From Aureobasidium sp. EXF-3400 (Eukaryota > Ascomycota > Dothideomycetes > Dothideales > Saccotheciaceae), in contig SWBL01000164.1 of NCBI GenBank assembly GCA_024195585.1, positions 44,217 through 108,216 of the forward strand: DNA of 64,000 nt. The letters are read 5' to 3'. Every line of letters starts with the position of its first letter. Position 1 is the first letter of the stretch. The notes beneath the pieces were generated by a model. That model saw nothing but the letters and a program-made list of their open reading frames with translations. It was not told where the DNA came from and did not search any database. The translations under genes and the position numbers were made by a program. Positions 23,885 to 35,659 of this stretch are shown here, one piece after another.

Positions 23885-24470
23885 CTTTGACGTTTGTTGT
23901 TAAGGTCCGATACACAGAATTATTGATAGAGTTGATCTATCATTGTTCAAGTTGTTCTGATGTTGTTGTGGTGCTGCGAGGTGGTGAGATGGGAGTTGGC
24001 GTTTGTCGTTGATGCCTTTGGGCCAGGAACAGGGTCGCTCTGATTACAAGTCTCACAATCAATATAACACTCAATATCCACCGTCAAAAGTACATTTCTG
24101 CGAATTTGTTCAGTTGCGGCATTTTGACAAATCAGAAGTCTTTCTCTATTGTATTCATGGAAACTATCGAGTTATATTGTGGTAGAAAAATAGAAGAAGA
24201 GATTTTACGTCCATAGTAAATGCTCGACGTGTGTTTCTCACGTCGTTGCCAACATCAGCTTCGAGTCCAATTCATACCGACCTCGAAAGAACTCGATTTT
24301 ACGTCTGCTAAGGGGTTTCTTGCAGAGTAGCAAAGAGCAAGAGCCTATTAGATATTGCGCTCCATCGGATTCAAACAAGATGGCATTTCTGCGTGAAAGA
24401 AACTCTCGCTAGACGATGCGCGTTACTTTTTGCACGAACGCGTTAAAACACGTTAGCCTAGACATTTACA
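23885..24470. other. Intergenic region with small repeats
   Basis: ATG5 promoter side. It contains a perfect 7-bp inverted repeat (CGACGTG at 24225-24231 and CACGTCG at 24239-24245, 7-nt loop) and an 11-bp direct repeat GATTTTACGTC at 24201-24211 and 24295-24305. No coding signal. It runs directly into the RIP-mutated ABC fragment. Confidence 0.5.
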
Positions 24471-24738
24471 TCTAGTGAAAATATAACGACCTTAATTAAT
24501 GACTAAGACCTTGTCCATCAAGTCGTAGATACCTTAACCTACCTAGCAAAGGGTTACTAGCGTAGTCCTATTACTAACGTCGTTTATAATGCGAAGCGAC
24601 TTAGCATAGTCTAAAGCTATCGAGGCGTCAAGGCTACGAGTTAAGTTGTCCTAATAGACTACGGTACTTTTTAACGCGAGGGTCTCCGCGATTGATACAC
24701 GCTTTCGCTCACCTCCTAAGACACCTCTCGTGTATTCG
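24471..24738 (-). repeat. RIP-mutated duplicate of an ABC transporter gene fragment
   Basis: This 268-bp stretch aligns without a gap to 34415-34682, inside the first nucleotide-binding domain of the intact ABC transporter. By eye I count 39 differences (about 85% identity): 36 transitions, of which 28 are C to T or G to A from intact gene to this copy, and 24 of those 28 fall in CpA (or TpG on this strand) context. That bias and context are the hallmark of repeat-induced point mutation. Homology stops at 24471 and at 24738; neither flank resembles the flanks of the intact gene. The copy is non-coding, since the frame of the original is broken by several stops. Confidence 0.9.
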
Positions 24739-24739
24739 A

Positions 24740-27700
24740 ATGGTCGCCTTAGCGTCAGAGCCAACCGAAGCCATGGCAACTACTGAAGATGAACGTCTTG
24801 CGAAGGAGATCACGATGCTCTCTGATGATTTAACGGACGACCTCTACAGATATCTTGACGAGATCAGCACCACCGGCGATTTCGTAACCTTCAAAAAGCT
24901 CGACAAATTTGTAGACCCAAAAATCCGACTGATAGGCACTGGTGACGACTCTGAACACGACATCCCAATTCCCCTAGGCACAAGAGATGCTCTCAAGCTT
25001 ATCGAAGCTGCTCAGCTAGCTCCATCTGGCGATGGAGGGGAAGTCATCACCGATACATCGGTTGGAAAGTATGTGGGTCTAAATCTGAATCTTCTTTGTT
25101 GTCAAAGATTCCTAGGCTCCCTGAAAAGATCGTAGCCGTCTGTTCGTCTCGTATTAGACAGTATGCACACATCATAGCTCTCGGCTTTGTGACAAGATGA
25201 TGTTTCTGGTCGCAAGAGTAAGCTAATTGCGTTGGCGTCAGTAGATGGGAGATCGGTCCGGATCGCTTTTCTCTGGACGAGCACTGGCAATCATACGTCA
25301 ATTCAATACTGAAACTGGCATGTAACAAGCTCGGAGCACGTGGTGATGGTATAACCGCGGAGCTGGACAAGATGATATTGTACGAGAAGAGAGCAATATC
25401 TGAGCCTTACAACGACGGCACGTCCGCCATGGTCGACAAGAGGGATGTCAAGTTTGTCAAGGTCGACGAGCTCAAAGACGTGTTCGCAACATTGGTCATC
25501 AGCTTACCATCTGCACATTGGGGTGGCGCTGTGATAGTATCCCACAACGGACAACAGCACTCGCTCCAAACCCATGGCCACGAATATCTTGCTTGGTAAG
25601 TTGAGATGCTAAGTTGGGTGAAACATTGACTGATCCATCGTAGGTACTCAGACGTACTTCATGAGACGTGAGTGAATTTTCTGTCTACCAATCATACCAA
25701 AATAGCTGAAGAATCTGCAGTCAAGAAGTCATCTCGGGATATCGATGGGTATTGAACTACAATATCTTTCAATCCAGCTCCGATCATTTCAACTCCGCTG
25801 CGAGTGGTGAGCGAAAACTTCGCGCCATACTTATCGAGTAAAACAGAACAATCCAACAGGGGGCAAGTCAAAATGATAAGATGATCTATCAGCTGGAATA
25901 CAAGTATCCTGACACCAGCATCCGTCTCAATACCCTGAAAGGGATGGAACTACTCAGGGCACAGCGACTATCATCAGTCGGTGACCAGTTGGGATATACT
26001 CTCTACCTAGCAAACTCGGAAAAGCAAGTGCATGGGTATGGTGAATCTGATGGCTATGATACGTACTACGATGACAATGACGAAAGAAGCAGTGATGACG
26101 AAGTCCATCCAATCATCGATGTTACAGAAGAGTCACTGAAGCTGACTACAGTGGTTGATACTGATGGAAACATAGTTGTCACCGACCTCAATATTGAGGA
26201 CGAGAACGTCCTTCCGTGGGAAGGTTACGAGGATCGCGACCCTGACAGACACGAGTATGACCGCTGGGAAGGGAACTCGACACATTGGTTTAAAGATACA
26301 GTGCTTTTCCTGATCCCGAATGAGTACATTGCGGATGTCTTCCTGGGCTATGGTACGAGTAGAGAGACTAGAGTTCTGGCAGTTCTACGACATCTCGCTA
26401 AGCGACTTCGAAACATCCCATGCTCTCAAGGAGAACCTCTAAGAAAGGGTTTGGTGCGTATCTGCTTCATCATATCAGACAACCATGTCGAGGCCACATA
26501 CCCAGGAGCGATCAGCCGCAGATACTCAGATTCCACGGTTTCCGAGGCCATCACCGTTTGCGCAGAGTTTGGTCTGATAGGCATATTACCAAGTCTATCG
26601 TTCGCTTTCAAGGACAGTCTCTCAGCAAACGCTCTCGAATCTATACGCAACTTGAAACACAAGATGGATTGGAAACTTCCAGCAGAGCGTGTAGGGCTAG
26701 AGACTATGTAAGTCGTAGAAATCGATCTCAACCTATAAGAAGATCGTACTGATTTGAGCTAGTTTCGGAAGGGTCGTACTAGGCCATAAAAGCATTCTGA
26801 AGAAGTACGAAACTCTTTCGATACTTGTCGGAGCTGAAGCCCTGGATGTGCAAGACCGAGAAGACTGTATGCCTGAGCTCAAGGCTTGGATCACAGAAAC
26901 TCTGGCTGCGATGTTCTCAGATCTAGATCCAATTACTAGTGAGGATATTGATGTGACAGTTAGTATAGCAACCTCGGACACCAGCGGTTTTCTCCTGAGG
27001 GATCAGTATGTGTGTTCATACTATACATGCCATGTGTTGCGACTAACCACGAGTTTCCAGTATCATACCTCAGATCGAACGGCAAATCCAAGGCGAGGAT
27101 CCAGAGAAGACCGCCTTCTTGGTGATGTTCCTTGGCAAGATGCTCGAGTCTTCAAAAACACTTACCGAGAACTTGCTCTCAATCTGCAACCCTCTGATCA
27201 GATTGGTGGTTACCAATCTATCTTTTCGTAAACCACAGCCAAAATCTTTGCCTAGCTCTATCTACAGGACATACGGCGGAAACAATCCCGAACAAGATGC
27301 TCGCAAGCCCGCGCTTGACGAAATCTATTGGTAAACGTCATAGGACACATCATGGACTTGCAACTTCACGAATACGGTCAATTACTTATGGACAGTGTGA
27401 TAGTACAAGCAAATTCCATGGACCCGCACGACTATGAGTACACAATCTTGCCCTTCTTGAAAGGCATAATCGTGCGACTGCTATGTGGAAAAGACGCGCT
27501 CGATATGTATAAGAAGCTGTTCCAGACATGTCTTTCGTTATACGTCCTGCGGTTTGTTGGGAACGAGCCAGTTCAGATCAACTGGTCAAGAAACACAGTG
27601 ATATGCAAATGTCGTGTTTGCACGGATTTGAACGCCTTCCTGCGCAGTCCTGTAGATAGTGTGAGAGGTTTTCGCGTTCCGAGCCAACGCCGACAACACT

Positions 27701-28146
27701 TACGCATACAGTTGGGCACCTACACAGATTGCACCTATGTATTCGAGCACGGAAGAAGTGAGACCATGGTGGTCACCAAAGGAGGCAGAATCTATAACGA
27801 CGACCTCGTAACTTGGACAAGCAAGGCCGAGTCAGCATCAGCAGCACTACGCTCCCTCGAGGATCAGGAAGACACCTCGAGCTCTCCGAGTCAGCTCAGG
27901 AAGCTACTTGGGGACAAGTACGATGAGATTATGACTCTGAGGCGAGTGAGGATAATGACTGCTGCCCAACAGCAACCGGCTCAGCCACCTCGATCGACCC
28001 GACCAACACAGACAGTCCCTGCATCGTCGAGCGCTTCGAATGCAGCTATTGTTGGAGTACCGAACCCTACTGCAACACATTCCGAGATCCCTCAAGTTGC
28101 TGGGCAGAAACGAAAAGCTGTTGTGATTGACCTGTCGGATGATTGA
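24740..28146 (+). pseudogene. Broken prolyl-4-hydroxylase/2OG-Fe(II) oxygenase-like gene
   Basis: Exons inferred at 24740-25068, 25242-25595, 25644-25667 (24 nt), 25721-26707, 26763-27005 and 27061-28146; all five introns keep phase. The product would be a roughly 980-residue fungal protein with an N-terminal 2-oxoglutarate oxygenase core (WEIGPDRF, LDKMILYEKRAI, FATLVISLPSAHWGGAVIVS, WYSDVLHE, SGYRWVLNYN) and a long C-terminal region ending in QKRKAVVIDLSDD. Two lesions break it. A TAA at 25839-25841 lies in an otherwise continuous frame (RKLRAILIE, stop, NRTIQQGASQNDKMIYQLE). Near 27326-27334 the frame jumps from ALDEIYW to LVNVIGHIMDL, as if one TTGG of a tandem pair were lost. The HxD iron site also reads EPYND, so the first His ligand appears to be Tyr. 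The native start may be 24773, which has a better ATG context; the RIP-mutated ABC fragment ends only 1 bp before 24740. Confidence 0.8.
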
Positions 28147-28790
28147 GCTCGTGAGTTTTGTCGTAACACGTTTGCTGCATGTAGTCTATGTACACCAATG
28201 TAAAAGACTTGTGATATAACAAAATGATATGCATCTAGGACTGTATCGTGACTTAGCATTAGACCGACATCAAGCCCAGGTGCAGCCATTGTAGTAAGCA
28301 GACTCTAGAACCGTGTCACGCAACCATGCATTGCCTACATCTGCCATGTGGACTTGCTACTGGCTTGAACATGACAAGAGTGGAGTGCGTTTTAGTAAAG
28401 AGCTACAGTCTCGGACGCTTACATGCTATTTCGTTTCGGATTGATGGAGGGACCATCGTTAATGCATTCATGCATGGTGGAAATTCCGGATCTCTGGGTC
28501 TCAGGCTAGTCCAGCGGCCCGGTACATAAAGAAGTACTGATGGAATTCGATCACAAATGATGTGGACGCCGTGATGCGTGTCAGGACGAATTCCTTGAGA
28601 ACATGAAGATTGGCGAATCACACCATGCCAGCGTGACGCCACCGGAGAATGGAAGGCTTCGTCGGTATTTGACAAACGACATACATATACGATAGATTGC
28701 TCTTGTCAATTGATTGTGACTATCTTGCTGAGCAACGACCATCGAAATTTTGTCAACCCTTGGTTCCCTACGTTTACAATTCGAGCCACA
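28147..28790. other. Intergenic region
   Basis: 3' flank of the broken oxygenase gene and promoter of the small Cys-rich protein. Only short chance frames are seen. Confidence 0.45.
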
Positions 28791-29003
28791 ATGTGCACAT
28801 TCGAGTTGGCCAAGTCATTGAAGTGCGGGCATCTGGTCAAGCGCTATTATCTTGAATGCCATGCCGCAAAGAGAACCGGACGGAGATGCGAAATATGGCC
28901 TGCTCAGAAAGAAAGACCGTTGTTGATCAAAGACAGAGGACCCATCGCTATACCGGACTATTGTGATCTCTGCAAATCAGATGGCTTTCTGGCTTGGTTC
29001 TGA
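28791..29003 (+). CDS. Small Cys-rich, probably zinc-binding protein
   Basis: A 70-residue single-exon frame beginning MCTFELAKSLKCGHLVKRYY. It has a CGH motif followed by spaced cysteines (LECHAAKRTGRRCEIWP and DYCDLCKS), seven in all when the Met-Cys start is counted, which suggests a small metal-binding fold. No signal peptide is visible, so it is probably intracellular and not a secreted effector. It resembles short conserved hypothetical proteins of ascomycetes, but I cannot name the family. The frame is also open upstream without an ATG, so the start at 28791 is reasonable. Confidence 0.6.
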   Translation: MCTFELAKSLKCGHLVKRYYLECHAAKRTGRRCEIWPAQKERPLLIKDRGPIAIPDYCDLCKSDGFLAWF

Positions 29004-29482
29004 GCTGCTGTCTGGATCGCAAGAGGGCTCACGATAAGAGACAAGGACGATCTTGCTTCCTCGGTGCACCTCCGAAGCTGATCTCAACATTGATGGCGCT
29101 GTCACGACTCGAGATCGCAGACAGTCGGAGCAACAATGTGGCCGATCACAGATGCGATCTACGCCAAGACGAACAGCTTTACGGAGGCCCCTGCTCATGG
29201 AGCCATGCTCTTATCTCCGGCAGTCAGCCGCTAGCAATTTGCTGCTGCCACTATGGGGGTCATGATACCCAACTCCGGGCGAACCTATGCTCTATATCCG
29301 TCTATCCCCAGCTTCCAGACAAGGGATGAAAGAGGTACCGGTCGAACATAAGACCGGGTGAGACCTCGAAAAAGAGAAAGTATATATCATCACCATCATC
29401 CCTCATCTCTTGAACTATAACTCACTCTCACCACCAATCGAGCCGTATTATCAGAAGTCCCAGGAAATACATCTCAACAACA
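29004..29482. promoter_or_regulatory. Promoter region of the dehydrogenase gene
   Basis: 480 bp without a supported gene. A TATATAT at 29381-29387 lies about 100 bp upstream of the ATG of the next gene and is a plausible TATA element, followed by a CA/CT-rich leader. Confidence 0.4.
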
Positions 29483-30512
29483 ATGGATTACACGTCTATT
29501 CTCACGTTCCTGTACTCGCAGTTCTTCATCACTCCCAAGTATCCAGAGCAATCCTGCAAGGGACAAGTTTTCATCGTCACCGGAGCGAACGTCGGTCTGG
29601 GACGTGAAGCATCTCGTCACCTGGTGCGCCTTGGAGCAGACAAGGTCATTCTCGCATGCAGAAACTTGGAGAAAGGCGAAGTGGCAGTCAAAGACATTGA
29701 AGAAAGCACCAAGAGGACTGGAGTAGCTGAGGTGTGGTCGCTGGACCTTTCGTCTTTTGACAGCGTCAAGGAGTTCGCCAAAAGAGTCGACACATTGCCT
29801 CGTATTGATGCCATAGTCGAAAATGCTGGTATGTTATACTGCCATCCCTGTCAGGAATACACGCAGATTAACCTTCGTGATAGGAATCAGCACCGAGAAG
29901 TTCCAATTGTTCGAGGGCCAAGAGTCGACGATCACAGTAAACGTGATCTCGACCTTCCTTCTCGCCCTCCTCGTCTTGCCTGCACTAAAGCGATCATCCC
30001 AAAAACACAACATTCAACCAAGACTCACAATCGTCGCTTCCGAAGTCCACCACTGGACAGACCTTCCCGAGCGTAAAAAGGGCGACTCGATTTTCGATGC
30101 CTTGGCAACACCCGAGCTCTCCGAGATGGGTATAAGATATCCTGTCAGCAAACTCATGGATGTCTTCGCTACTCGCGCTTTAGTTGAGAGAACATCATCT
30201 TCATACCCTGTTACCATCAACACCATGAACCCTGGCTTCTGCTACAGCGAGCTGTCCAGGGAACACAGCGGTATTGCTTTCCAATTGATGTTCAAGCTCT
30301 TGGCTAGGACTACTGAAGTGGGTAGCAGAACACTTGTTGCTGCTGCGCTAGCTTCGCACGAAACTCATGGTCAATACATGAGTAACTGTTTGGTCGAGGA
30401 GCCTTCGAAGTTCGTCAGGAGTGAAGAGGGCAGAAAGACGCAGGAGAAGGTTTGGGCAGAGCTGACTGCAAAGCTGGAAGCGATTCAACCTGGTATCCTC
30501 AAAAACATCTGA
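29483..30512 (+). CDS. Short-chain dehydrogenase/reductase
   Basis: Two exons, 29483-29828 and 29884-30512, joined across a GTATGT...TAG intron that splits the NAG glycine codon; 324 residues. The Rossmann motif TGANVGLG lies near residues 33-40, followed by ACRNLEKGE (NADP-type Arg), DLSSFDSV, VENAGIS and the catalytic set Ser168 (VASEVH), Tyr201 and Lys205 (YPVSK). This is the retinol-dehydrogenase/WW-oxidoreductase-like branch of classical SDRs common in fungi; the substrate is unknown. The hydrophobic N-terminus (TSILTFLYSQFFI) could be a membrane anchor. It is convergent with the ABC transporter gene. Confidence 0.88.
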
Positions 30513-30936
30513 GCATTCGGCGAGTATTAATATGTAGTTCAATTGGGAGCTTGGTTAGTCATTGATCGCAATCGCATTTGGTTTTGATAATTGCTCTTTT
30601 GTGTGCGTCGCGACTTCTACTCACACGATCGTTCTTTCTTTCTAAATCCATTTCTTATGGCACACCGGCTTTAGTTTGGCTTCTGCGCGAACAAGTTCAA
30701 TGCACCTTCTTGAACTCGACAACACCGGTTAAAGTTTGCTCAGTTGAAAGCCACGTGCCGCAGGCTTTCTAATATGTCCGAAATAGAGAAAATATAAATT
30801 TTGATAGAAGTTCCGAATCATAAATGTAGATAACTCCCTAGACAATATATGCAAAACGCCATGCTAAGATCCAATGCCCGCTTTTACTAAAATTGTATTA
30901 TTTGTAACCCACGAGCGAGAGAATGGAAGAAAAATT
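30513..30936. other. Convergent intergenic region
   Basis: 3' flanks of the dehydrogenase (+) and the ABC transporter (-). No gene is seen. Confidence 0.5.
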
Positions 30937-33900
30937 CTACTCCTTCTTCTTGCCCTTGAAAGGCTTCTTGATGAGTCCGACCAAGCTGCCCAATGCACCG
31001 AACAGCTTTCCAAAGCCGAAGCTCCAACCCTTGATGCGCACGGTGTAGATGAAGAAGTAGACCAAAGCCCAGTTAGACACCACAAAGACACAGAAGATAC
31101 CGAGATCTCTCCATGCTTGGCTAGCCTTGATGTTGAGGGACGCAAGGTAGCCGTTGGCATACTCGTAAGGGCAGTACTGGCAATCAGCGGTAGCGTCAGG
31201 GTTCAGAAGATATCCGCCTGCTGAAGTCGCAAAGGCGCCGGCATAAGACTGGCAAGTTTGGCCACCAGGGACGTTGAACCTGGCTGTCTCGTTTGGGGTA
31301 CATTCGACGCGAATGCCGTCGAGAGTTTTAGCCAGAACACCGCTGATCCACCAGGTGGAAGGGTTGACGTAGTACCTTGAGTCGAAATTAGCAAAAGTTC
31401 GATATCGACACCATGTCATGATACTTACATCCAGTAGCGCCAGAAGACAGGGATAGAGGCGTAAGGGCGTACGACGCCGTTGAACAGTGAGAACATGACA
31501 AAGAAGAAAGGTAGGACGTTCGAAATGACAGTAAAACTTGGTGCGAAGGCACAAATCCCTAAAAATAAAAATTAGCTTTCCATCCCTAGAAGTTTCAAGG
31601 TTGCAAATTTTTACATTGACCCCATGATGCTTGAAAGAAGTTGAACAAGAGCACCATGAAGAAGACATAACCAGCGGTAGAGCTGTCAGTAGGTAGGCCA
31701 GATGGGAAGTACCACAGAAGCCAGTATACGACCGCACTGACCACGGCCATCGGGATTTCGCAAACGACCATGGCAGTACTGAAAGCAAACCATCCGTAGA
31801 TACGTGATGGTAGTTCTCTGGCCATCCAAAGAGCCATGTTCTGGTAGAACTTGGGGACGACACCATTGACGACGGTAGGGGGGATGGTCAAAATCAAGAA
31901 AGCCGTGAACATGCGGTTCTGCATGTCTTGAATAGAGTTGCCAAGTTGCCAGAAAGTGAAACCGTTGAAGATACCGACAATGACTGCGACGAACAGCTTA
32001 CCATAGAGGTATGAAGGGTCGCGCCAGTATTGAGTGAACACTCTTTTGGTGAGCATGGTGGTCTGCAGCCATACGGGTGCAGCGAATTCGGTGGCTTCAT
32101 CCTCTCCTTGCTTCTCGTGTACTGATTTGCTTCTCATGCGCTTGAGTCCATCGATTTCCTCAATGACTGCTTGAGCCTCCTTGCTGTTTACCCATTCATC
32201 GTTCCAGTCGATCTTAGATCCATCGGCACGCTTTCTAGGCTTAATGGCGGTTTCGAGAAGGAACTCTGCCACGTTCTTCGCGGGAGGACATTTTACACCT
32301 CGAGCGCCGAAGTAATCGATGACATCCTTTCCATTCTCGCCGATCGGACCGAAATAGAAAGTATTACCGCCAGGGTTGAGGGCGAGGACCATGTCGAACT
32401 GCTGGATAAGTACGGATGAGGGCTGATGAATGGTGCAGACAATAGCTTGACCGGCGGCGGTGAGCTTTTTCAAGAAACGAATAATGCTGAATGCACTCTG
32501 AGAATCGAGACCACTGGTAGGCTCGTCCAAGAATAGTAGCAAGCTCGGCTTAGCTGCGAGCTCAACACCAATAGTCAAACGCTTGCGTTGCTCTACACCG
32601 AGAGAAGAGATGATGGCATCCTGCATATCGTTAAGCTCAAGCAGGTCGATGACATTGTCGACATATGCAATTTTCTCAGCACGAGGAACCTTGCGGTCCT
32701 GACGGAGAATGGCGGAGAATTCGAGGGCTTCTCTGATAGTCGAAGTGCCGTCGTGAAGATCCATCTGTTCACAGAAACCAGTGTTACGCTGGAACTCCTT
32801 GCCGAGAGGTCTGCCATCGACGAACATCTCGCCCTGAACGACGCCCATCTTCTGCCTTTGACTGAGAGTGTTGAGCAGAGTTGTCTTTCCTGCACCAGAA
32901 GCACCCATCAAAGCAATCATGAGACCAGGCTTGGCATATCCGTTGACCTTGTTAAGAAGCTTGCGCTCGCCACCATTGTAAGGAACGGTGTACTCGACGT
33001 CTCTCCAAGTAAAGATACTCTCGCTCTTCACAATCGAGTCCAAGGCTTCTTGTTCATCCTTATCACCGGTCGATCCACCAACAGCAGTGTCACTGTCGGA
33101 TCCAGCTTTTTCTTCATCTCCGTGGCTAGCTGCCTTGACCTGCTGCTTTGCCTTCTTAGACTTCTTGAAGACCAAAGCGCCGCCACCGCCACCAACAAAG
33201 CTGAAAAGCTCAGTAGCAGCGATGGTGACGAGCAAGTAAAGAACGGTAAAGGCGATCACGACTCCGAAGTTGCGCCATAGATGAGCGCGAGTGTAGGTGT
33301 ATTGTGTTTGAAGATAGTCGGCGCCGCTGACAGTTTGCGCATTTACCGCTGCACCTGTCAGGGTACATCCCTGGAAAGCAGGGTCGATGCCAGGACCTTG
33401 AGGAACCAGATTGTCTGGAGAACATTGCATCGTGCGCCCAGAGAACTCGTTAGCTAACACAGCCTCGAATGAATATGAGATAGGGTTGATGTAGTAGATC
33501 CAACCAAACCAGATGTAGTTGTTGAGCAGCTGGGTTTTGGGAATAACATAACCGGTGTAGATGATAAGCAGATTGAGAGCGATACCAGAGAAGCGAACTG
33601 CGTCATCAATAGTTGGCGACAAACTGGCAAACATACGGTAGAGAGCAGTAATGCAAATGGTATTGACATAGACAAAGAGGAAGTAAATCCAGAATTTGCC
33701 GGCATCGACATCCAGACCCGTCATGAAGTACATGATGACGGTGAAGAGACAGACTTGAACCAGGATGACCGGGAAATCAGCAACCACACGAGCAACACTG
33801 ACGGCAGAGGGACGGTAGAAAGCGTATTCCTTTTGACGAGCAACGACAGCACGTCCACTGACAGCCTTCATCAGTTCAGTAAGTTGGAGCCAGCCAAGGA

Positions 33901-35659
33901 AAAGAATAGAGAAGAAGAGAGAACCACCACGCGAGAAAGCACCATCGGTGTTAAGAGATTGTCCATAGAAGAGAGAGCCAACGATGAGACCGTTCGCAAT
34001 GATGATGAACACTTTCGTGTACAGAGTTGTAGTGTCTCCCCAAAGAAGCCAGAACTCACGCTTGGTGCAGGCGAGTACTTGGCGGATGAAACTGACAGTA
34101 TACGGTGATTTCTTGGTGACAGTCTTCGACTTGCCAGCCTGAACGGTCTCCTCGAACTCTTTGGCATCCTCGTGATTGGTTTGCTTGAGGTGTTGTTCAT
34201 ACGTTTCGATGTCTTGGTTATTGCGGGTGAAGTACGAAGATTCCCGGAAAGCGCGCTCCAGCTCTACAGGGGTCTTGGGAGTGCTGGCTTCACAACCTGG
34301 TCTGAATCTCCTCTCCACAGGATCGGTGATAGCAGTCAGGAAATCAGCGGTAGTTTGGCGCTCGGGACATTGAAATCCTAGGTCCTCGAAATACTGCTTA
34401 GCAGCTCCAGCGGGTCCAGTAAAAATACAACGACCTTGATCAATAACCAAGACCTTGTCCATCAGGTCGTAAATACCTTGACCTGCCTGGTAAAGGGTTA
34501 CCAGCGTGGTCCTGTTGCTGACATCGGTCATGATGCGGAGCGACTTGGCATAATCCAGAGCTGTCGAGGCGTCAAGGCCACGAGTGGAGTTATCCCAACA
34601 GACCACTGTACTTTTTGACGCGAGGGTTTCCGCGATTGATACACGCTTTCGCTCACCTCCTGAGACACCTCTCGTGTATTCGTCACCAACGAGGGTCATC
34701 TTTGTGTGACTGATTCCGAACATCTTCATCAAGGCTTCAGCGATGAGAGGAATATCTCCAGTTGCCTTCTTCTTGGTCTTCGTCAGGAGAGCAAACATGA
34801 AGGTTTGCCAAACGTTGAGGGTAGCGAAATGGACATCATCTTCCATGTTGTAGTTGACTTCACCGCGATACATCTTTCTCTGCTTCTCAGCGGAGATACC
34901 ACCGTATGAAACATCGCCATCGACCTGCGCATAGCCTTCGCGGTTATTGGCAATAGCCTTGAGAAATGTACTGCAACCAGATCCTGGCCTTCCGAGGACA
35001 AGCATCATCTCTCCATCTCTTACGACACCCGAGAAGTCGTTGATGAGTGTCTTGAGTTCGCCGTTCTTGTGACGGAGGAAGGGAATGAATCTGGAGAGTA
35101 TGTGGTAGAGATCCGGTCCGAATGTACCCATGACGGCATCAGGCAGCGTACGCACGAAGGTTGCACCAGCTCCAACACCCTTGACCGTTAGGTTCTTGTA
35201 GACCACACCAACCTTCTTGGCTGACTTGTCGCCCTTGCGCTGACCGAGATGGCCCTCTCTCATGAAGTCACCGAGTTCGAAATCATCTTCATCCTTGCCC
35301 TGGGCTTCAGTGTTTCCTCCAACCTGGGATTCTTCATCTACAGCGTCGGTAGCCGTACTATGTCTCCTTGATGACTGGGTTCGGCCTAGCGATTGTGCCC
35401 TGCTTGTTCTTGATCGATTGGTGAGCTCGCGCCTCAAAGCTCTGTAGTCCTCCATGGCCATGACTTCATTGGGGATGCCTGCATCATGTTCACCCCAGGT
35501 ACCGTTACGGTCGACTTCTTCCGAGCTAGACGATTGAGAGTCCGGATCGTTGTGCAGTCGTTCAGCACGTTGCTGAGCGGGGTTGTGCCAGGCATTTTGC
35601 CCTCCTTGACTGTCCATACGAGCCACGCGCGGGTCGTCAGCTACACCGCTGCCCCACAT
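30937..35659 (-). CDS. PDR-type (ABC-G) multidrug transporter
   Basis: Three exons on the minus strand: 35659-31615, 31558-31429 and 31375-30937, 1537 residues. Full-size (NBD-TMD)2 layout. NBD1 has the PDR-type altered Walker A GRPGSGCST (Cys instead of Lys), intact signature VSGGERKRVSIAE and altered Walker B WDNSTRGLDAS. NBD2 has a normal Walker A GASGAGKTT, a degenerate signature GVEQRKRLTIG and Walker B FLDEPTSGLDS. The asymmetric ATP sites are standard for Pdr5/Cdr1 pumps. Each half has about six membrane spans, and the last extracellular loop carries paired cysteines (CECTP-type and CQYCPYE). The two small introns lie near the 3' end. Predicted role: plasma-membrane efflux of drugs, azoles or metabolites. 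A degraded copy of residues 327-415 lies 10 kb to the left. Confidence 0.93.
34415..34682 (-). repeat. Intact counterpart of the duplicated ABC fragment
   Basis: Coding segment for about residues 327-415 of the ABC transporter (signature, Walker B, D-loop and H-loop of NBD1). It aligns end to end with 24471-24738. It shows no stop codons and normal codon use, so it represents the unmutated state. Confidence 0.88.

Noticed and set aside
25807..25859. Intron GTGAGC...AACAG that would remove the internal TAA of the oxygenase gene
   Set aside because: The resulting phase is wrong and meets TGA within a few codons, whereas simple read-through matches the family sequence on both sides of the TAA.
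31615..35659. Altered Walker A, Walker B and signature residues in the ABC pump as a sign of damage
   Set aside because: Cys in Walker A and the degenerate second signature are normal for the PDR family.
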